This document shows positions 7,849 to 15,802 of a stretch of DNA of 64,000 bases, piece after piece. The translations under genes were made by a program, and so were the position numbers. The notes under the pieces were generated by a model. The model was not told the DNA's origin. It worked only from the letters and a program-made list of their open reading frames with translations, and did not search any database. Numbering within the stretch: position 1 is the first letter of the stretch; every line of letters starts with the position of its first letter. The stretch is from Pseudomonas putida (GTDB taxonomy: Bacteria; Pseudomonadota; Gammaproteobacteria; Pseudomonadales; Pseudomonadaceae): the NCBI RefSeq assembly GCF_001976065.1, contig NZ_MNAH01000001.1, positions 1 through 64,000 on the forward strand. Reading direction: 5' to 3'.

Positions 7849-8484
7849 ATGAGCGAACACATCTGCGTGCGTTTCCCGACCCCGAATTTCGACCGGCTGC
7901 TGGAAACCTTGCCACTCAAAGGCGCGAAGGTATTCAAGACCGGTTCCAGTTCAACTATCTTCGAGAAGGGTGACAGTTTGCTGCGGCTAACCCTGCAAGG
8001 CAGTGGCCATAACTTCCTGGCGCAACAATCGGCTGCGGGTAACCCAAACGTGGTCAGGGTACTGCACAACTATGGTGCGGTGGCGTTATCGGACACCTAC
8101 GAGTCTGGCCCTGAGGTAGAGTTCTACTGGCTAGCGCAGGTCGAGCGCCTGGTTGATATTGAAGTGGGCAGCGAGCCTGTTCTTGAGGCTTGGCTTGCGC
8201 GATTCGATGAAGAGGGGCAGCCTGGCTCGAGGGACTTACCCGTTGTTGCACAGCAATGTCGTGAACTGGCGCGCGCTCACAGGCAGTATGCTGGGTTGAT
8301 GGAAACGCTGGCGCTGGCGGCGGAGTTTCCGGGGATTGAGTCGATGGACCTGCGGCTGAGTAACTGCATGCGACGGCCTTTGACCGGGGAGTTGGTTTGG
8401 ACGGATCCGTTAGATGATTGTTTCTACGAACCAGACACCAATGTGGAAATTTCACTGGATGTACTCTTCGCGCTTCTCAAATGA
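7849..8484 (+). CDS. protein-kinase-fold protein
   Basis: A 211-aa protein with features of a small eukaryotic-type or aminoglycoside-type kinase. There is an early nucleotide-binding segment (FKTGSSSTIFEKGDSLLRLTL), then a catalytic-loop-like MDLRLSNCMRR (about residues 164-174, with D and N in the D-x4-N pattern) and WTDPL in the place of the metal-binding DFG. No receptor domain or membrane segment is seen. It could phosphorylate a protein or a small molecule, or be an inactive sensor. It lies directly after the UDG-fold gene, and together they may be a two-gene module. Kinase assignment is by motif only. Confidence 0.55.
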   Translation: MSEHICVRFPTPNFDRLLETLPLKGAKVFKTGSSSTIFEKGDSLLRLTLQGSGHNFLAQQSAAGNPNVVRVLHNYGAVALSDTYESGPEVEFYWLAQVERLVDIEVGSEPVLEAWLARFDEEGQPGSRDLPVVAQQCRELARAHRQYAGLMETLALAAEFPGIESMDLRLSNCMRRPLTGELVWTDPLDDCFYEPDTNVEISLDVLFALLK

Positions 8485-8899
8485 CGGGTAATCTAATCCA
8501 TACACACGTTTTCGGGCCACGTCTTGCCAGGCCTATGTGACCAGCTTTTTAATGAATTTTGGCTCTTCTCAGTGAACATATGCTCAGACCCATCTGGCAC
8601 GCTAAATCTCCCCTGATTTTCTAGCTGCTGCGACAGGGAACTTTGGGTCGTCATTAGCCGGTCGTGGCAGACTGAGATCGACCCAAATGGACGGTAGTAA
8701 GGGATTGGGCTCCAAGCTTTGCGGGAGCGGGCTTGCACGCGATGGCATCATCTCAGTGGTTCGCAGTGTAATCCTGCTTACGCCGTAGATGCTGAACCGT
8801 CGCTCCTGGCTGTGGATTCATCGGGCGACATCGCTGCAGGGTTATCACCCGTCGTTGCGCTTAATGGATAGCGCTGATAACGCTTGCTTCACCGTCACC
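8485..8899. other. intergenic region between convergent genes
   Basis: 415 bp between the kinase-fold gene and the stop of the GmrSD-like gene, which face each other. I see no convincing gene. A loose inverted repeat runs TGGGTCGTCATTAGCC to GAGATCGACCCA at about 8643-8683, which could be a remnant of an intergenic repeat. No terminator with a good T-run was found. Confidence 0.4.
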
Positions 8900-10930
8900 C
8901 TAGTCGATGGTGAAAACCCTTTGGTAATGGCATTGCATTGCCGCCAGCATGGCAGCCTGATGAGCATCGGCCGCGACCTCTCCCCACGTTTCCTTCGAAT
9001 AGATCAAGTCCATTTTCAGGGAGTCAGGTCGCTTCTCGTACGCCCGCTTGTTGAGGAATCGCTGGCGCTTTTCGTTGTAGGGCAGATTACCGTACTCCGA
9101 GTTGATACTGCGCGAGACAAGCGCGAGATTGCCAAAGCGGTCCAGCCAATCCCGCGAGACCGTGTTGGTATCGATCGCCTGTGGGGTCTGCGGCGAAATA
9201 TGCTCTACCGAGTTCTTCGCGGTGAAACGGAAATTGCCCCAGAACTCATGATCACGTTGCTGTTCATACCAAAGCACGAAGTCCAGTTTATAGAACCAGT
9301 AATGCGCAAATCTGACGCCATGGTCCTCCGTCAGCACAGCTTCGAACTGCAGCGCCGAAGCGGTACGCCAGGGATCGTCCATGAACCGGCGGCTACGTAC
9401 GACCAGCGCAGCATCCGTCACTTCTCCAAGCAGCTGGTTATCCAGATGGCATAGGAAGCCGTAGTACCGCTCGATTTCACCGCCACCACCCCGCACGGTG
9501 TGCGCATGCTTGTGGATAAAGTACAGGAAGGGGGTCAGCCAGTAATGGGTGGTGATTTCCTGCGAGTGATACAGCATGCTCTGCAGCAACGATAGGCCCT
9601 GGTGCACGGCATTGTCGCGACTGCGATTGATGTAACGCTTGTCTTCACTGGCGGAAATCGAGGTGTGGCAGACCTGATGGATTTCGTCATCGCCCTGATC
9701 GACCCACTTGATCACATACTCGTCCCACAGCACACGCATGCGCCAGAGCAGATCAATGAACCCTTGCGCCCTCGCCACACGCTGCGCCGAATCCGCTGGC
9801 GCCAGCAAGTGGGCTTCAAACAGGGCGAGCAACTGCCGATCCAGCACACGCGGCAGATCCGCCTGCCCTTGCTCCTTCAGCCAGATACGCAACACATGAA
9901 GCAAGAAGAGTGGAAAGCCGATGATGCTCCGCGCCCAGGGGGCTTCTCCGTCATCCTCGGCGATTGCTGCCGGAGACGCGCCGATATCGGTAACAGAGCC
10001 GTCAACGATGGCCTGCAAGGTCAGGCGGTCGTAGCCATCCGTTTGCGCGGAGTCGGTCTTTCGATCGAGCAACCCGTGTACGGCGCCTGCATGGAGCAGT
10101 TGCCCCTTGTTATAGAGATCCCCCAGTCGGTGCGCCTCCAGCTGGGTTTCCAGACACAGATTGCGCTCGACAAAGCCACTCATGTCGGCACAGGCATTCC
10201 ACAATGCCGCGAAACGGAAACGGCTTTCCGCGGGGATGTCCTGCAGCAACCTAGCCTTGAGGATCTCGTGGTGCTGTAGCTGGATACCACGGTTGTTGAT
10301 GACTTCGAACAGCTTGTTCAGGTCCATGCCCTCAGGTACTTGCGTGAGCACCAGCGATACATTGCGATACACAAAGCTGGCCAGCGCCTTGAGATATTCA
10401 TCATCAACAGGCCCGCCGTCCGCACGCTTGTAGGTCTGCGCGAAGGAGGCCATCAATTGCTGAGCCTCTCTCATGCTCTGAGTGTCGATGATTTCGCTGC
10501 TCGTCGCTTTCCCCCCCGGCATCATGCTGGCAAGGAAGTCGTTCACCTGCTCCCGGATTGAGAAGTGCAGACGCGGAATCGTCCTTTCCTTCAGCACAAC
10601 CCTACTGAAGTCCTCCATCACCTGGCTCCATACCGGCACCGTGCTGAGCATCCACAACGTGGTGAAACGCTGCTGGCCGTCGATCAGGTCGAAGCGGCGC
10701 ATGCCCTGATTGCGATCTTCATCGGTGGTTTTTTCCACCAACAGCGTGCCGCCCAGGAAGAACTGCGTGTCGCCTCGATCGAAAGCATTGGCGATGTCTG
10801 TCAGCAGTGTTTTGATCTGCTCATCACCCCACACATACAGGCGCTGGTAGATCGGCACATTGAAACACCACGCAGCGTCTTTCCTGTTGGCCAGCTGTTG
10901 CAGAGTGCAGAGGCTGGAATCAATGCTCAT
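8900..10930 (-). CDS. GmrSD-like DUF262-DUF1524 protein
   Basis: A 676-aa protein of the GmrSD type IV restriction family, which cleaves DNA with modified bases using an NTP-driven ParB-like domain and an HNH nuclease. Near residues 20-110 are VPIYQRLYVW, FFLGGTLLV and DLIDGQQRFTTLW, the DUF262 nucleotide-binding signature. Near the C-terminus SVEHISPQ ... DRFGNLALVSRSINSEYGNLPYNEKR is the DUF1524 HNH signature (EH, then N in GNL, then N). The start at 10930 is chosen because its ATG overlaps the stop of the upstream DUF262 gene. Both domains look intact. Pairing with a second DUF262 protein and a HEPN protein is unlike the standard single-gene form. Confidence 0.85.
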   Translation of the reverse strand: MSIDSSLCTLQQLANRKDAAWCFNVPIYQRLYVWGDEQIKTLLTDIANAFDRGDTQFFLGGTLLVEKTTDEDRNQGMRRFDLIDGQQRFTTLWMLSTVPVWSQVMEDFSRVVLKERTIPRLHFSIREQVNDFLASMMPGGKATSSEIIDTQSMREAQQLMASFAQTYKRADGGPVDDEYLKALASFVYRNVSLVLTQVPEGMDLNKLFEVINNRGIQLQHHEILKARLLQDIPAESRFRFAALWNACADMSGFVERNLCLETQLEAHRLGDLYNKGQLLHAGAVHGLLDRKTDSAQTDGYDRLTLQAIVDGSVTDIGASPAAIAEDDGEAPWARSIIGFPLFLLHVLRIWLKEQGQADLPRVLDRQLLALFEAHLLAPADSAQRVARAQGFIDLLWRMRVLWDEYVIKWVDQGDDEIHQVCHTSISASEDKRYINRSRDNAVHQGLSLLQSMLYHSQEITTHYWLTPFLYFIHKHAHTVRGGGGEIERYYGFLCHLDNQLLGEVTDAALVVRSRRFMDDPWRTASALQFEAVLTEDHGVRFAHYWFYKLDFVLWYEQQRDHEFWGNFRFTAKNSVEHISPQTPQAIDTNTVSRDWLDRFGNLALVSRSINSEYGNLPYNEKRQRFLNKRAYEKRPDSLKMDLIYSKETWGEVAADAHQAAMLAAMQCHYQRVFTID

Positions 10931-12416
10931 GGCGACCTCCATGGGAGGCTTTAAGAAACACCTCAAGCCATTGCGATTTGTCCGCAAGGTTGCGGCATTC
11001 AGGATCCGCCTGCACCTTGTAGAACGCCAGAACAGCCCGTTTGTATCGACCTTGCACACCATTCCCCACTTCAATCGTTTCATCGGCATACAACGATGCC
11101 ACGGCCTGTTGGCGCTTTTGCAGAAAGTCCAGCACCTGTTTCGGATGGTAGCTTTGTGCGATCACATCCAGCAGGTTTAGCTCGGCCAACCTGAAGAAGT
11201 TGGCGGCGGTTTCCTGCTTGACCTGTTTTTTCTCCAGGCGAATTGCGCCCAGCAGAAACTCCAGGCGTAAGGCAAACGCGGTCAGTTGCTCGACTTCGAA
11301 CTGATCCATGTACACCAGGCTGCAGAGCATGAAAATTTCGCGCAGATACTCCTGGTTGTTGCACAGCAGCTGTCGATATATCGCGCGGAAAAAACTCACC
11401 TGCGCGCACGGCGCAGGATCGTTCATCAGCCTCTGCAGCAGGGCGGCATACTTGTCTGCGTAGAGAAAGAAGCCCACGCCCTCATGAATGGGCTGGCGCA
11501 GTGCCATCGGCAAGTTCGCGGGGTTGTGGCTGATGCGCAGTTGACTGCCGTGCAGTACGTGCTCTCCGTCGCCCGTCAGCGTCAACGCAGTTGCCAGCCG
11601 ATTGTGTCGGGTGGCGTAGAGCGGCACGCTGTCGACGCTGCTGCGGCTGTCCGCAACGTGGTTCCATGTGTCGCACTGGAACTCGGTCAGCAGCGTCTCG
11701 TGTCTGCCCGCTGGAGTTTGCGCACCGCGCCAACGCCGCGCACGCCAGAGAAAACGATTGAACAGGTTGGGGGCAAAATCCTGGCCGGGCGACAGTATCG
11801 CGGGTTGACGTTGCAGCGCCTCCCAGCGCTCGGCGCAGTGCTGCTGCAGGGCTGTCTTCAGATCGCCCTCAGCGTCTGCGTGATCGATCGCACGCAGGTG
11901 ATAGGCCTTGAGCAGGTCGGTGGCCCGCAGAGGCACGCCGCGATTGTTCTGGGTATCGAAAAAGGTGAAGGCAAGGTCGCTGCTGTCCACCTCGATCACC
12001 GTCAGACGAAGCTTTCCGATGATCTCCGGTGCAATCGGCTCTTGCTGCTTCAACGCCTGAATCCCTTCACGGATATGTCGTGCGGACTGCCCCGAATAGC
12101 TGAGCACCTGGCCCGCTGGCAGTGCACCGGTCGCGCGGTGATACAGCAGCGACAACGCCGTGATGCGCTGCTGACCATCGATGATGAACCTTCTCGATTG
12201 GTGCACATCGCGATGCAGCAATACCGCGCCAATGTAGTAAGGCAAGGTTTTGTCCGGCTGGCCTGCGAACTCTGCGAGATCACTGGTCAGTTGCAACAGC
12301 TTGTCCGGGCCCCACACGAAGCCGCGCTGATAACTGTCCAGTGCCAATGGCCAACCTACCTTTAGCAGATCGTCGAATGCCAGGGTGCTGACCCGGACAG
12401 GAGATTCATGCGTCAT
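10920..12416 (-). CDS. DUF262 protein without HNH nuclease
   Basis: A 498-aa protein with the DUF262/ParB-like N-terminal domain: LDSYQRGFVWG near residue 27, YYIGAVLLH near 60, and FIIDGQQRITALSLLY near 77-92, plus DTQNNRGVPLRATDLLKAYHL near 155-175, typical of the family. The C-terminal half is helical and has no EHI...GNL HNH signature, so it should not cut DNA by itself. The start at 12416 is preceded by GGGGAGC. It overlaps the next gene by 11 bp, strong evidence for translational coupling. It may be a regulatory or modification-sensing partner of the full-length protein. Confidence 0.82.
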   Translation of the reverse strand: MTHESPVRVSTLAFDDLLKVGWPLALDSYQRGFVWGPDKLLQLTSDLAEFAGQPDKTLPYYIGAVLLHRDVHQSRRFIIDGQQRITALSLLYHRATGALPAGQVLSYSGQSARHIREGIQALKQQEPIAPEIIGKLRLTVIEVDSSDLAFTFFDTQNNRGVPLRATDLLKAYHLRAIDHADAEGDLKTALQQHCAERWEALQRQPAILSPGQDFAPNLFNRFLWRARRWRGAQTPAGRHETLLTEFQCDTWNHVADSRSSVDSVPLYATRHNRLATALTLTGDGEHVLHGSQLRISHNPANLPMALRQPIHEGVGFFLYADKYAALLQRLMNDPAPCAQVSFFRAIYRQLLCNNQEYLREIFMLCSLVYMDQFEVEQLTAFALRLEFLLGAIRLEKKQVKQETAANFFRLAELNLLDVIAQSYHPKQVLDFLQKRQQAVASLYADETIEVGNGVQGRYKRAVLAFYKVQADPECRNLADKSQWLEVFLKASHGGRHEH

Positions 12417-12432
12417 TTATCTGCTCCCCTGC

Positions 12433-13203
12433 TCAGCTCTCTTCCCAGCGTTTGCGCAACGTCCTGATCCGGGCATCTCCCCGCAGCGCACGCCGATCCG
12501 GTCCACAGAGCGCGACCGAACCTTCCGGTAGACCAAAGACTTCCTCGATGGCTGCCCGAATGCTGCTGACCTTCGCATCCGAACGTGCGGCCCGATAGCG
12601 CGCCGCCCTTCGCTCGGCAGTGGCCACGGCCTGGTCTGCACCCTGCTCATCCTCGGCATCTGGTTCCTCGACATCCCAGTCCTCGTCCTCTTCATCCCCC
12701 TCTATAAGTTCCGGATCATCATCGGCCTCTTCCGCCTCTTCCGCCTCTTCCGCCTCTTCCGCCTCTTCGGCCTCAGCGGTCAGGTCAGCCAGGCTCTGAC
12801 CATTGGAATACCAAGTGCAGGCGTCCTCCTGCTCCCATACCAGCCCATCCTCGACATGAAAGGTGCGCAGGGCTATGGAGGACGAAACGTAATCGCTGAA
12901 CCGCGACTTCACCGCTGGCAACCGCTCGAAGCCAGCGCCCAAGGCCAGTAGAACCTTATTAGGGCCGGCAACCAACAGGAATTCAGACCAGCTCTGCTCA
13001 CGGAAATTGACGCTGGCAGAAGCGTACATGTAAAGGGTTGCGCGAAGTGATGCGTCCTGTTCGGCCAACTGGGTCAGTACCTGCATCACAGTGCGGTAGA
13101 TACTAAAGCCCGCATTTTCGACGGAGTGCGAGTCGACCTCGACAGTGGGCAATGGCGACCCTTTGTTGACGAACGAGAGCTCCGATACCGATTTCTTGAT
13201 CAT
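12433..13203 (-). CDS. hypothetical protein with acidic EEA repeat
   Basis: A 256-aa protein that I do not recognise. Residues 1-140 look like a compact globular domain. Then comes AEEAEEAEEAEEAEEAEEAD and a longer run of Glu/Asp to about residue 185, followed by a basic Ala/Arg-rich helix and a ~50-residue tail. The start at 13203 has AAGGAAAG upstream; the frame is open further up to 13257 but lacks a better start. It lies 16 bp before the DUF262 gene and 187 bp after the HEPN gene on the same strand. The acidic stretch could mimic nucleic acid or serve as a flexible linker. Confidence 0.65.
   Translation of the reverse strand: MIKKSVSELSFVNKGSPLPTVEVDSHSVENAGFSIYRTVMQVLTQLAEQDASLRATLYMYASASVNFREQSWSEFLLVAGPNKVLLALGAGFERLPAVKSRFSDYVSSSIALRTFHVEDGLVWEQEDACTWYSNGQSLADLTAEAEEAEEAEEAEEAEEADDDPELIEGDEEDEDWDVEEPDAEDEQGADQAVATAERRAARYRAARSDAKVSSIRAAIEEVFGLPEGSVALCGPDRRALRGDARIRTLRKRWEES
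12726..12770. repeat. 9-bp tandem repeat (VNTR) inside a CDS
   Basis: Five tandem units of CCTCTTCCG (the last is CCTCTTCGG). On the coding strand each gives three residues of the Glu-Glu-Ala run. Unit length is a multiple of three, so copy-number change would vary protein length without frameshift. Confidence 0.9.
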
Positions 13204-13390
13204 TGCATTCTTTCCTTGAACAGTTCGTGGGCGGGAACGGGCGCAGTTTGCGCCCAAAGTCCCCGCTTTTTCGCAATCCCTCTGATTGAGGACGAAGATG
13301 TCATGCTCGACAGTGGCAAGTTAGGTGATGAGGATGAACAGCCAGCGGAATCACTTCGTTTGTGATCGCGTGATTGGAAAGTCCCACGAC

Positions 13391-14038
13391 CTAAGAAACA
13401 ACCGGATAACAAGCATCACCCCATAGCGTTTCCGGGTTATCCAGCATCAGCAAAATAATCACCGGCACCAACTTGCCGAGAAGGTTTGAGCAGTCGCGCA
13501 GCTGATCCCGGTTCACACTGCTGTTCCAGGTTGCGCCCCCATGCATGACCTGGTTTCGCAATGTATAAATTCGATTGAACAGAACGCCGAGCACTGCTGG
13601 GGTATTGCGGTTGGCCAACGCTTGCTGCGCTGCTCGCCGACCGCTGGCAAAGCGCTCGGTCCACTGTTGCTCGCTGATCTTGCCGTTCTGGTAATCCCAG
13701 AAGCTCTGGAACACGTAGGGGTTGTCCAGCAACGCGCGAATGCTGCCGGAGAACGCGGACCAGACCAGATTCTCGATCAGGTTGGCCGTGTCGAGCGCGC
13801 AGAGTTTGTCCAGGAACGCCTTGAACGTGGACTGCTCGGAAAGGCGGTACTGCTCGTCAATATCGGTGGCGTAGGCCGAGTTGAAGGCGATCCACAGGAA
13901 GATAAAACGCCCATCGACATCGTCAGCTTGCTCGGCACGATTGAGCCAACTCAGCGCCCGATGAACACGCAAGGTGAGGTTGGGATGATGACTTTCACGT
14001 TCCTGTCGATGACGGGTCTTGAGTGCTTGATGGTCCAT
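13391..14038 (-). CDS. HEPN-like protein
   Basis: A 215-aa mostly helical protein with a late RNQVMHGG motif (about residues 167-174) that fits the R-x4-6-H (RNxxxH) signature of HEPN RNases. HEPN proteins cut RNA in many toxin-antitoxin and antiphage systems. The middle has DGRFIFLWIAFNSAYATDIDE, which recurs almost unchanged in a gene remnant at 26540-26700. The gene heads the minus-strand cluster HEPN, acidic protein, DUF262, DUF262-HNH and is divergent from the helicase-nuclease cluster across a 219-bp gap that should hold both promoters. It could be the toxic effector of the cluster; that is inference. Confidence 0.7.
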   Translation of the reverse strand: MDHQALKTRHRQERESHHPNLTLRVHRALSWLNRAEQADDVDGRFIFLWIAFNSAYATDIDEQYRLSEQSTFKAFLDKLCALDTANLIENLVWSAFSGSIRALLDNPYVFQSFWDYQNGKISEQQWTERFASGRRAAQQALANRNTPAVLGVLFNRIYTLRNQVMHGGATWNSSVNRDQLRDCSNLLGKLVPVIILLMLDNPETLWGDACYPVVS

Positions 14039-14257
14039 GGGGTGCCGATCCTTGAGGTCATGGGCAGTACGTCAACAGATTGGGAGCGTCTGAAAACTTT
14101 ACATATTTTTGATTAAACCCAGGCATGGGTAGAGAAGTTTCTATCGAGGGCCTGAGAACCTGCTCCATTTGTTTACCTGTACGGACAAACAACATGGACG
14201 GGGGCTGTGGTTTTGCTTAGGGTATGGCCATTCGATATTACCTGCAAGGTGGTCTGC

Positions 14258-15739
14258 ATGAAGCGCGAACAGTTCCTGGCGCAACCTGAAGTTGAGTCCT
14301 TCATCGCATGGCTCGCAACGAACTTGCCGACGTTGACGTTCAAGCTGCGCTTCAAGGCGAGCAAATTTGTGCCGGGCGGTTTAACCGCTGATGTCCAGGG
14401 TTTCGAGCAGATTCTTGAGCAATACCGCTGGAAAGCAAGCTGGCAAGATACCCATCAAAATTCGGTGGATTCACAAACCTGGGCTGAAACTCAACGCTCT
14501 CTCGGACAACTTCGCGAGTGGCTGACGAGTGCGGTCAACCGGGGGGACGAACAACAAGCGCTTCAGGCGTGTTTGCAGATTCTTCGTTGGGGTGGTGTCC
14601 GGGGAGCCATTCCATTTTTGCACCGGCTGGCCGAAAAGGGCGAGCTGTCGAGCTATCTGCGGGAAATGGCCGGGCTCATGTCGCTCGACGGCGACAATGA
14701 TCTGAATGATCTCGACGCGATCAGTGTCGAGCGTTTCGATGCTGGCCTGACCAAGATTCACGCCTTGCTTGATCCGTCGGGGTCACCCATCTATGACAGT
14801 CGCGTCGGCGCAGCGACAGGCATGCTGTATTCATTGTTTCGCCAGCAATGGACGGGGAGCGGCAAACCTCTGCTGGCGTTCCCGTCCGGAGCCGCTCGTG
14901 GCAACCAGATCCGCAACCCGGGAGCATTCTTGAACGGCTTGGCGGCGCCGCAATTTTCGGCGATTGATTATGCCGAATGGGCACGTTGGCAGGTGCGGTT
15001 GGGCTGGATTATCCGCGCCCTGCTCGAACGTACTGGCTGGTTTGCCGAACAAGGGGCGCTGCCCACGCGATGCCATGCCTTCGAGGCCAGCCTGTTTATG
15101 CTCGGCTATGACCTGCGGTGCTTTGATGTGACGCTGGCGACTGATCCGAAGGCCGCAGTGCCAGCGAGTGATCCGCAGAAAAGTGAACGTGAAAGCACTG
15201 GATGGGTGCCAACCGGGCATCCCTTCAGTCAGGTCCTAAAGGACTATCTGGCCTTCCGCCACAGCGGTTCGCTCGACAATAAAGCGTCCTTCATTGCCTG
15301 GCTGTTGGCCAACCCGCGCAACGAGAACCCGCTCACGCGTGCCACAGCGCAGGGCTACTGTTTCGCGTTTTCCATCGATGAATTCGACCTGTTTGGCCGG
15401 TCGCTCGAAGAACTCGAACGTATCGTCGTCGGTGGCAAGGATGGGTTGTGCGCTGCATTGGTGAGCGAGACATTGGAACCGTTCACCCTGGGTGATGAAC
15501 GGGCAAGCGTCTGTTTGGTGGATGTGTTGATCACGGGCAATGCGTATCTGCGGGCGACGACTGAAAAGGCACGCATCGGCTACCTCTTGAGCGCCGGATA
15601 TGCAGGTACCGAGAACTCTGCCAAGACGCTGATGGCGTTGGGGCGCAACGTGGGCAAGCACTTCGGGCTGCTCGATGCAGAACATTTGCCGACGACGTTG
15701 TTCGAGCAGTTTTTCGGCGGATGCTCGCTCGACGCCTGA
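14258..15739 (+). CDS. hypothetical 493-aa protein beside helicase-nuclease
   Basis: A 493-aa soluble protein with no domain I can name. The start at 14258 is preferred over an upstream 14207 start because AAGGTGG lies seven bases before it. The sequence is rich in Leu, Ala and Trp with a helical look; no transmembrane segment, P-loop or cysteine cluster is seen. A segment near residues 95-165 (LGQLREWLTSAVNRGDEQQ and on) suggests helical repeats. It ends 63 bp before the large helicase-nuclease gene on the same strand, so the two are likely co-transcribed and may form a complex. Confidence 0.7.
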   Translation: MKREQFLAQPEVESFIAWLATNLPTLTFKLRFKASKFVPGGLTADVQGFEQILEQYRWKASWQDTHQNSVDSQTWAETQRSLGQLREWLTSAVNRGDEQQALQACLQILRWGGVRGAIPFLHRLAEKGELSSYLREMAGLMSLDGDNDLNDLDAISVERFDAGLTKIHALLDPSGSPIYDSRVGAATGMLYSLFRQQWTGSGKPLLAFPSGAARGNQIRNPGAFLNGLAAPQFSAIDYAEWARWQVRLGWIIRALLERTGWFAEQGALPTRCHAFEASLFMLGYDLRCFDVTLATDPKAAVPASDPQKSERESTGWVPTGHPFSQVLKDYLAFRHSGSLDNKASFIAWLLANPRNENPLTRATAQGYCFAFSIDEFDLFGRSLEELERIVVGGKDGLCAALVSETLEPFTLGDERASVCLVDVLITGNAYLRATTEKARIGYLLSAGYAGTENSAKTLMALGRNVGKHFGLLDAEHLPTTLFEQFFGGCSLDA

Positions 15740-15802
15740 CTCACACACGACATTGAATCAGCGTGAAGCGTTCCTGGACGCTTCACCGTACTGGAAGCGA
15801 CC

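Noticed and set aside
8789..9454. 221-aa plus-strand frame over the end of the GmrSD-like gene
   Set aside because: Most of it is antisense to the DUF1524 domain; no recognisable domain.
12433..12770. Acidic protein as a phage-type DNA mimic (anti-restriction)
   Set aside because: Acidity is confined to one repeat run; the rest is ordinary globular sequence, so a linker is more likely.
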